This document shows positions 1-3,966 of a stretch of 11,567 bases of DNA, in pieces. How positions within the stretch are numbered: position 1 is the first letter of the stretch; each line of letters starts with the position of its first letter. Under the pieces are notes generated by a model. It saw only the letters and a list, made by a program, of their open reading frames with translations. It ran no database searches and had not been told where the DNA came from. Position numbers and translations under genes: made by a program. This DNA is from Deltaproteobacteria bacterium (GTDB taxonomy: Bacteria; Desulfobacterota; BSN033; UBA1163), in contig VGSD01000043.1 of assembly GCA_016875155.1 (NCBI GenBank), forward strand, positions 1 to 11,567, given 5' to 3'.

Positions 1-144
1 AACTATTACCGGTATGATTTCAAAAGGGGTTCTTTCATCACGAGTTCTTCAAACGTTACAGGGCTTCATAATAAGATCTTCAAGAATATGCCCATCCCTA
101 TTTTGAACAAAGTAGGAGCCTTGCTCTATAAACATGTTGGTTAA
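1..144 (+). CDS. C-terminal 47 residues of a truncated gene, possibly FemAB/GNAT-like
   Basis: Frame 1 is open from the window edge to TAA at 142-144. It ends in a protein-like tail with K-x-x-P-I-P-I-L-N-K-V-G, then L-L-Y-K-H-V-G. This tail resembles the basic, Pro- and Gly-containing C-termini of FemAB-like acyltransferases found in exopolysaccharide/PEP-CTERM loci. That resemblance is from memory, and the catalytic part lies outside the window. The gene runs in the same direction as the polysaccharide genes that resume at 2765, so the toxin-antitoxin island may have been inserted into a once continuous surface-polysaccharide locus. That the frame is coding is fairly likely; the family name is tentative. 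Confidence 0.5.
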   Translation, partial: NYYRYDFKRGSFITSSSNVTGLHNKIFKNMPIPILNKVGALLYKHVG

Positions 145-237
145 CGCCATAGGCTTCGAACAACAGCATACCAACGCCTATTAAATCAACAAACTCTATA
201 AACCTAAGGAATTGATGCTTATCAAATTTCGTTGACA

Positions 238-266
238 TTGACAGACGGGGTTTTATGGTGTATGAT
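238..266 (+). promoter_or_regulatory. Promoter of vapBC module 1
   Basis: A perfect TTGACA -35 at 238-243 and a TATGAT -10 at 261-266 are separated by 17 bp. A second TTGACA directly precedes the first at 232-237, but its spacing of 23 bp is too long. The start codon of the antitoxin is at 290, giving a short leader with a ribosome-binding site AGAGGTG at 278-284. Confidence 0.75.
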
Positions 267-273
267 AATACAC
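258..273. promoter_or_regulatory. Palindromic operator overlapping the -10 of vapBC 1
   Basis: GTGTAT (258-263) and ATACAC (268-273) form a perfect 6-bp inverted repeat with a 4-bp centre. It covers the -10 hexamer and the likely transcription start. VapBC complexes are known to repress their own operon by binding short inverted repeats through the ribbon-helix-helix domain of VapB. The position makes autoregulation the natural reading; binding is inferred. Confidence 0.65.
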
Positions 274-289
274 ATAAAGAGGTGTTTAT

Positions 290-490
290 ATGAGAACAAA
301 CATTGTCCTGGAGGAAAGCCTGATAAAAGAGGCCATGAGACTCAGTCGGGCGAAGACAAAGAAAGAGCTTGTGAATCAGGCTTTAAAAGAATTTGTTGAA
401 AATAGGAAGCGGCTCAATCTCATGGATTTGGCAGGGAAGATCGAATTCGCTAAAGCTTACAATTACAAAGCGCTGCGGATGGCAAAATGA
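290..490 (+). CDS. vapB: VapB-type antitoxin (ribbon-helix-helix), module 1
   Basis: This 66-residue protein neutralises the PIN-domain toxin encoded next to it and is expected to bind the operator at 258-273. It starts with a short beta-strand (M-R-T-N-I-V-L) followed by two helices carrying the A-K-T-K-K-E-L-V segment, the usual opening of the VapB family in which the strand pairs in a dimer and contacts DNA. The C-terminal half, from about residue 45 with L-A-G-K-I, is the type of tail that wraps the toxin. Its length is normal for the family. The ATG at 290 sits 5 nt after AGAGGTG. Its stop codon overlaps the toxin start by 4 nt (ATGA, 487-490), implying translational coupling. Confidence 0.9.
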   Translation: MRTNIVLEESLIKEAMRLSRAKTKKELVNQALKEFVENRKRLNLMDLAGKIEFAKAYNYKALRMAK

Positions 491-885
491 TCCTGGTCGA
501 CACTTCCGTTCTAATTCATTTTTTCAAAGGTGGTGACAGCGATGGTAGTCGGAAGTTTAGAATGGTTCTGGAGCGAGGAATTCCTTTTGGAATAAACTCC
601 CTGATCTTTCAAGAAGTTTTACAAGGGGCAGGATCTGAAAAGGAATATTTTATCTTGAAAAAATATTTGGAGACACAGCGATTCTATCATCTGAATGACC
701 CGATTGATTCATTTGCAAGAGCTGCAAAGATTTATTTCGATTGTAAAAAGAAAGGAATCACCCTACGGAGTACGATCGACTGCCTGATTGCCCAAACCGC
801 TTTGGAGCATGACCTATTCCTTCTTCATGATGATAATGATTTTAACTCAATGTCAAAAGTCATACCCTTAAAATTCTTTGATTGA
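487..885 (+). CDS. vapC: VapC-type PIN-domain ribonuclease toxin, module 1
   Basis: This 132-residue PIN-domain toxin is a predicted Mg-dependent RNase; relatives cut tRNA or rRNA. The acidic metal-binding residues are in place: D5 in the opening V-D-T-S motif, E43 in Q-E-V-L, D98 in S-T-I-D-C-L-I-A, and D116/D118 in H-D-D-N-D-F. The length is typical, and no catalytic residue is missing, so the toxin looks active. It overlaps the antitoxin by 4 nt and has no strong ribosome-binding site of its own, so its translation probably depends on vapB. It is followed by repeat array R1 and then by a convergent second VapC gene. Confidence 0.93.
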   Translation: MILVDTSVLIHFFKGGDSDGSRKFRMVLERGIPFGINSLIFQEVLQGAGSEKEYFILKKYLETQRFYHLNDPIDSFARAAKIYFDCKKKGITLRSTIDCLIAQTALEHDLFLLHDDNDFNSMSKVIPLKFFD

Positions 886-901
886 TCAAACTTAACAAAC
901 C

Positions 902-949
902 AACAAACCCAAGTAACCCGCAACTCGTAACCCACAACTCGCAACCCCC
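902..949 (+). repeat. Heptad repeat array R1 with 9-nt-phased leader
   Basis: Five consecutive 7-nt units of the form AACYYGN occupy 915-949 (AACCCGC, AACTCGT, AACCCAC, AACTCGC, AACCCCC). They are preceded by two 9-nt units ending in AACCC (902-910, 911-919). The segment 906-926 recurs with one mismatch at 1760-1780. The array lies downstream of vapC 1, between two convergent toxin genes. Confidence 0.85.
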
Positions 950-954
950 TTCAT

Positions 955-1067
955 CCCCCTTTGTCAAAAGAGGGAGAGTTTTCTCCTCCCCTTTGGCAAA
1001 GTCAGTACGACTCGAAAACGAGGGGAGGTTCCACCGGAGGCGGATCCGCTTCTGGCGGAAGAGGGGA
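955..1067. repeat. MITE-like intergenic element with two stem-loops
   Basis: CCCCTTTGTCAAA (956-968) recurs as CCCCTTTGGCAAA (988-1000), 32 nt apart with one mismatch. CCTCCCCT (985-992) pairs perfectly with AGGGGAGG (1021-1028). A 32-nt near-palindrome at 1029-1060, centred on GCGGATCCGC, can fold with 13 Watson-Crick pairs, two G-T pairs and one mismatch. The element ends in GAGGGGATT just before the vapC 2 stop. Non-autonomous elements built on CCCCTTTG...CAAAG blocks and GGCGGATCCGCC-like palindromes are common in environmental genomes (from memory). Between two convergent genes it may also serve as a bidirectional terminator, although no clean T-tract follows the hairpin on the minus strand. 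Confidence 0.65.
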
Positions 1068-1069
1068 TT

Positions 1070-1486
1070 TTATAAAAATTTTTCACTCAATTGGGGTATT
1101 AAATTTAGTGGGCAGTAATGGCAGATATCCTGGAAGTGACGATCAAGAGAAAAGAGTGAAAGCCCCTCATCATGGGCCAATACGGCAAGGATCACATCAA
1201 TCGTACTAAAGATTTTTCCCTCCCGGGCTGCCTTTTGGCTTACCATGCCTGCATGATGATAATGTTTCCGCGTGATGTCAACATAATGGATGGTATCGAA
1301 AAGTTGATTAAAAACCTCGATGTCACGTTGGGTCTTCGCCCCTTGATATAACTCGACGAATATGGGTCCAGAATAATAGACCTGGTTTAATTTGAGGTAT
1401 TCCTGGAGTTTTTTTGAAATAGCGGAATCTTTTTTTCTAAAAAACTCAACCCAGATGGATGTATCGATAAGGACTTTATCTGGCAT
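1070..1486 (-). CDS. vapC: VapC-type PIN-domain ribonuclease toxin, module 2
   Basis: This is a 138-residue PIN-domain toxin with D8 (I-D-T-S-I-W), E45 (V-E-L-Y-Q-G), D97 (S-T-I-D-V-I-L-A) and D115 (F-S-L-D-R-H-F), the expected acidic quartet of the nuclease site. I chose the ATG at 1486 because M-P-D-K-V-L-I-D is the normal start of the family. A GGAG lies 10 nt upstream, and the longer reading to 1537 adds 17 residues with no family resemblance. The start overlaps the end of its antitoxin by 11 nt. The stop at 1070-1072 abuts the stem-loop element. The module is transcribed towards vapBC 1. The two VapC proteins are clearly different in sequence, so this is not a recent duplication. Confidence 0.93.
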   Translation of the reverse strand: MPDKVLIDTSIWVEFFRKKDSAISKKLQEYLKLNQVYYSGPIFVELYQGAKTQRDIEVFNQLFDTIHYVDITRKHYHHAGMVSQKAAREGKIFSTIDVILAVLAHDEGLSLFSLDRHFQDICHYCPLNLIPQLSEKFL

Positions 1487-1670
1487 GGCGACTTCTCTCC
1501 CATGTGTCTTCCATCTGAAGTTTTCCTTCATGTTCAAGAACTTTTTCTACTTTTTTAAGACGGATATACTCTTTAAGGGCAACAATGATTGTTTCGGTTT
1601 TCGTATGGTGTTTTGAGAGCATCATAGCTGTCTTAACTAGGTCTTCAGGTATGTTTAAAGTAGTCTTCAT
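1476..1670 (-). CDS. vapB: VapB-type antitoxin (ribbon-helix-helix), module 2
   Basis: This 64-residue antitoxin has an N-terminal beta-strand (M-K-T-T-L-N-I) and two helices containing S-K-H-H-T-K-T-E-T-I-I, typical of VapB ribbon-helix-helix domains. Its C-terminus is charged and would bind the toxin. The ATG at 1670 is preferred over one at 1688 because GGAGGT (1674-1679) lies just upstream of it and would be inside the longer reading frame. It shares 11 nt with vapC 2. A consensus promoter stands in front of it. Confidence 0.88.
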   Translation of the reverse strand: MKTTLNIPEDLVKTAMMLSKHHTKTETIIVALKEYIRLKKVEKVLEHEGKLQMEDTWERSRHAR

Positions 1671-1702
1671 AATACCTCCAATATTCAATAAATTATGTTT
1701 AT

Positions 1703-1731
1703 ATTATAGGCCTGTTGATATGTATTGTCAA
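1703..1731 (-). promoter_or_regulatory. Consensus promoter of vapBC module 2
   Basis: On the minus strand a perfect TTGACA (1726-1731) and a perfect TATAAT (1703-1708) are separated by exactly 17 bp. A short inverted repeat, ATAAA (1688-1692) and TTTAT (1698-1702), sits just downstream of the -10 and could be the autoregulatory operator. That second point is weak, as the region is AT-rich. Confidence 0.8.
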
Positions 1732-1755
1732 TCCCTATACTAACAAAGAAACAAA

Positions 1756-1824
1756 AAAGAACCCAAGTAACCCGAAACTCCTGCCCGTCCGGCAGGCGGG
1801 CGCAACCTGTGACTTGAAACTCTT
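1756..1824 (+). repeat. Heptad repeat array R2 with embedded GC-rich hairpin
   Basis: Two 9-nt units (1756-1764, 1765-1773) run into heptads AACCCGA (1769-1775) and AACTCCT (1776-1782). A GC-rich 21-nt block (1783-1803) follows, then AACCTGT, GACTTGA and AACTCTT (1804-1824). The GC block is exactly three heptads long, so the 7-nt phase is kept across it. CCTGCC and GGCAGG can pair in a 5-nt-loop stem, in competition with GCCCG and CGGGC. Bases 1769-1807 are identical to 2720-2758. Confidence 0.85.
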
Positions 1825-1959
1825 TCTGAAGACTCAGCCGGCAAGCTTGAAAATACCCATTGATTTAATTATGATTTTAGTACAATATAGCATTAACAAA
1901 TGGGAGGGGAAAGAAACAAATCCACTGAAATGGATAGATGAAGGCAATGGGGACGCGAG

Positions 1960-2049
1960 ATGAAGAAACAGAATAATGTATCAACCAAAGATGAAATATT
2001 TGATGTTCTAAGAAAGCACAGAGATATTCTGTTGACATTATTAAGATAA
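1960..2049 (+). pseudogene. Remnant of an MNT-type nucleotidyltransferase (antitoxin-like) gene
   Basis: A 29-codon reading frame starts at ATG 1960 and ends with TAA at 2047-2049. After a variable start it reads S-T-K-D-E-I-F-D-V-L-R-K-H-R-D-I-L. That matches the helix that opens small MNT-domain nucleotidyltransferases (MntA-like), which normally continue into a G-[LI]-F-G-S-[FY] nucleotide-binding motif. That motif and everything after it are missing, and the frame stops about 30 bp before the next antitoxin gene. It is best read as the broken 5' end of a HEPN/MNT-type toxin-antitoxin pair. The call rests on a short stretch, so it is moderate. Confidence 0.5.
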
Positions 2050-2081
2050 CTTCAAACATCAAAAAAGGAAGGTGAACATTG

Positions 2082-2294
2082 ATGGGAAATATAACCTTTC
2101 AAAAAGCTTTGGAAGTGATAGAATCTCTTCCGGAGGAACAAAGGGAATCTCTTGTTGATATTATTAAGAGGCGTTTAGTAGAGGAGCGAAGAGACCGCTT
2201 GGCTCAAAATATTAAAAAAGCAAAGGAAGAATATAAACAAGGTCGAGTAAAAAGAGGGACTGTCGACGACGTGATGGATGAGCTTCTAAAATGA
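2082..2294 (+). CDS. Antitoxin of RelE/YafQ-type module 3
   Basis: This 70-residue, highly charged, mostly helical protein is encoded directly before a RelE-superfamily toxin and overlaps it by 4 nt (2291-2294), the classic antitoxin-toxin layout. Its N-terminal part (F-Q-K-A-L-E-V-I-E-S-L-P-E-E-Q-R) looks like a small helical domain. It is followed by an R/E-rich helix and a basic tail with R-G-T-V-D-D-V-M that would wrap the toxin. It does not look like DinJ, RelB or a ribbon-helix-helix protein. I place it by context with uncharacterised antitoxins paired with RelE/StbE-type toxins. The ATG at 2082 is preceded by GGAAGGTG (2067-2074). A TTG codon in frame just upstream (2079) is less likely. 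Confidence 0.75.
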   Translation: MGNITFQKALEVIESLPEEQRESLVDIIKRRLVEERRDRLAQNIKKAKEEYKQGRVKRGTVDDVMDELLK

Positions 2295-2575
2295 GAACTT
2301 TAATATGGAGCAATACATTTTCAAAAGCTTTTAAAAAATTGATAAGAAAGCGACCAGATAAACGTGGAGAGATAGAAAAAGCCCTGAGATTATTGTTGGA
2401 TGATCCATTTAATGCGAAATTGGAAACACATAAGCTAAGAGGAAAACTTTCCGGTACATGGGCGTGCAGCGTGGGATATGATCTTCGAATCATATTTGAT
2501 TTTGTAAGGGAAGAAAACAAAAAAGAAGACGATATTTTTCTCATTGAAATAGGAACTCATGATGAAGTTTACTGA
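2291..2575 (+). CDS. RelE/YafQ-family mRNA interferase toxin, module 3
   Basis: This 94-residue toxin of the RelE superfamily is predicted to cut mRNA on the ribosome. Family signatures are present in order: a basic N-terminal helix pair (T-F-S-K-A-F-K-K), D-D-P-F near 37-40, L-E-T-H-K-L-R-G (H47), G-T-W-A-C-S-V-G-Y-D-L-R-I-I-F (55-69) and the terminal G-T-H-D-E-V-Y (H90, Y94). The C-terminal His and aromatic residue correspond to the catalytic end of YafQ-like toxins. The length is normal and nothing appears to be lost. It is coupled to the preceding antitoxin by a 4-nt ATGA overlap. Confidence 0.88.
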   Translation: MRTLIWSNTFSKAFKKLIRKRPDKRGEIEKALRLLLDDPFNAKLETHKLRGKLSGTWACSVGYDLRIIFDFVREENKKEDDIFLIEIGTHDEVY

Positions 2576-2660
2576 CCTCTTTGTTACTGAAACCACGTCA
2601 TAGCCGATTAAACTCTCAATTCAAAACTCAAGATTTCAACAAAAACAACCCGGTAGACCC

Positions 2661-2761
2661 ATGCAATCCAGTGAACTCAATAAACCCAAATAACCCGAAA
2701 CTCGCAACCTGTAACTCGAAACCCGAAACTCCTGCCCGTCCGGCAGGCGGGCGCAACCCGT
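2661..2761 (+). repeat. Heptad repeat array R3 with 9-nt leader and GC-rich hairpin
   Basis: Four 9-nt units (2661-2696, ending in AAATAACCC) merge into six heptads AACCCGA, AACTCGC, AACCTGT, AACTCGA, AACCCGA and AACTCCT (2692-2733). The same 21-nt GC-rich hairpin block as in R2 (2734-2754) and AACCCGT (2755-2761) follow. The array ends 3 nt before the start codon at 2765, so it forms the leader of the first deacetylase gene and leaves no room for a Shine-Dalgarno sequence. Confidence 0.85.
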
Positions 2762-2764
2762 AAA

Positions 2765-3763
2765 ATGAACCTCAGCCACAAAATTTACTATCAACTCAAA
2801 CCAATCATACCAAGGTCGCTCCAGATCACCCTTCGTAGGGTGATTATTCAAAAGAAGCGAAAACAATATAGCCATATCTGGCCCATTGACGAAAGAGCAG
2901 GCAACCCGCCTGAAAACTGGGAAGGCTGGCCCGAGGGAAAGAAATTTGCCCTGGTCCTATTGCATGATGTAGACACAGAAAAAGGGAATGAAAACTGCCT
3001 TGAGTTAGCCCAGATTGATGAAAAACTGGGTTTTCGGTCATCCTTTAACTTCGTTCCGGAAAGATACCGGGTATTTCCTGAGGTGCGTCGCATCCTGGTT
3101 GAAAAGGGTTTTGAGGTCGGAGTTCATGGACTCAAGCACGACGGCAAATTATTCGCATCCAGGGAAAGGTTTCTGGAACAGGCAGTTCGAATTAATCAAT
3201 ATTTGAAAGATTGGCAGTCGGTCGGATTTGTCTCTCCTTCCATGCATCGGAATCTGGACTGGATTCATGACCTAAACATTGAGTATGATGCGTCAACCTT
3301 TGACACAGATCCATTCGAGCCTCATCCAGAAGGCATCTCCACAATCTTCCCCTTCTGGGTATCTTCTAATCCCCACCACTTACCACCTACCACTCACCAC
3401 TCGCGACTGAATAGTGGTTTCATCGAACTCCCCTACACCCTTCCACAGGATCATACCCTCTTTGTGCTGATGCAGGAGAGGGATAACGCAATATGGAAAG
3501 AAAAGCTCGACTGGATCGCAGAAAAAGGAGGAATGGCGCTGCTGATCACCCACCCCGATTACATGGCTTTTAATGGAAAAGAGCCTATATCTGGTGAATA
3601 TCCTGCAGAATACTACAAAGAATTCTTAGAATACATCAAATCAACCTATAAGGATCGATATTGGAACGTATTGCCGAAGGAGATTGCTCGTTTCTGTCGA
3701 GAGACCGAATCTCGCAAAAGAAAGACTACCCTTTCTTTTAGATATACAGAAAAGGCCTTATAG
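2765..3763 (+). CDS. Polysaccharide deacetylase-family protein with heptad-derived insert
   Basis: This 332-residue protein has a NodB-like (carbohydrate esterase 4 related) fold, expected to remove acyl groups from a surface polysaccharide or its precursor. The metal-binding pattern is visible as H67-D68-V-D70 and a downstream G-V-H-G-L-K-H with H121 and H125. Conserved later blocks are F-I-E-L-P-Y-T-L-P-Q-D-H-T (from 219) and L-I-T-H-P-D-Y. There is no signal peptide. A 14-residue stretch, H204-S217, rich in His, Pro and Thr, is encoded by six 7-nt repeat units (3374-3415) and looks like an in-frame insertion into a loop. The only reasonable start, ATG 2765, lacks a Shine-Dalgarno sequence, and a repeat array reaches almost to it. 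The first gene of the polysaccharide block. Confidence 0.82.
   Translation: MNLSHKIYYQLKPIIPRSLQITLRRVIIQKKRKQYSHIWPIDERAGNPPENWEGWPEGKKFALVLLHDVDTEKGNENCLELAQIDEKLGFRSSFNFVPERYRVFPEVRRILVEKGFEVGVHGLKHDGKLFASRERFLEQAVRINQYLKDWQSVGFVSPSMHRNLDWIHDLNIEYDASTFDTDPFEPHPEGISTIFPFWVSSNPHHLPPTTHHSRLNSGFIELPYTLPQDHTLFVLMQERDNAIWKEKLDWIAEKGGMALLITHPDYMAFNGKEPISGEYPAEYYKEFLEYIKSTYKDRYWNVLPKEIARFCRETESRKRKTTLSFRYTEKAL
3374..3415 (+). repeat. Heptad array R4 inside the deacetylase coding sequence
   Basis: Six 7-nt units: CACCACT, TACCACC, TACCACT, CACCACT, CGCGACT and GAATAGT. At 42 nt it equals 14 codons, so the reading frame is kept. The flanking protein sequence (F-W-V-S-S-N-P before, G-F-I-E-L-P-Y after) joins smoothly without it. 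Confidence 0.75.
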
Positions 3764-3966
3764 AGGATTCCTTCAAGGAAGAAAAGATCCACCTTCTGGA
3801 AACGTATTTTTATTAAAAATCCAGTATTACGTTTCGCATATAAAGGAATTTATCCAAATCTATAGTGTATTAGGATTTTTGGGAAATATCCCTTTCGGGT
3901 GCGGAGCGATATATCTTAATCCATCACGACAGTCTTCAATGATTTGACTGGAGATGACGATCATTC

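Noticed and set aside
149..181. Inverted repeat ATAGGC / GCCTAT after the first partial gene as a terminator
   Set aside because: Only 6 bp with a 21-nt loop and no T-run following; likely chance.
882..1209. Small plus-strand open frames between the two vapC genes
   Set aside because: They consist of translated repeat and stem-loop DNA, lack ribosome-binding sites, and overlap the vapC 2 3' end.
902..1824. Repeat arrays as a CRISPR
   Set aside because: Units are 7 or 9 nt with no spacers and no cas genes, far from the CRISPR repeat-spacer layout.
1715..1963. An 82-codon open frame across array R2
   Set aside because: Half of it is translated repeat. Its end (W-E-G-K-E-T-N-P-L-K-W) looks somewhat protein-like but matches nothing I recognise, and no ribosome-binding site is present.
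2032..2060. TTGACA at 2032-2037 as the -35 of TA module 3
   Set aside because: No acceptable -10 is found 16-18 bp downstream, and the hexamer lies in the coding part of the MNT remnant.
2581..2763. A 60-codon Asn/Pro-rich open frame (N-P-V-D-P-C-N-P-V-N...)
   Set aside because: It is array R3 read in one frame; the 9-nt period gives the regular N-P pattern. No start signal.
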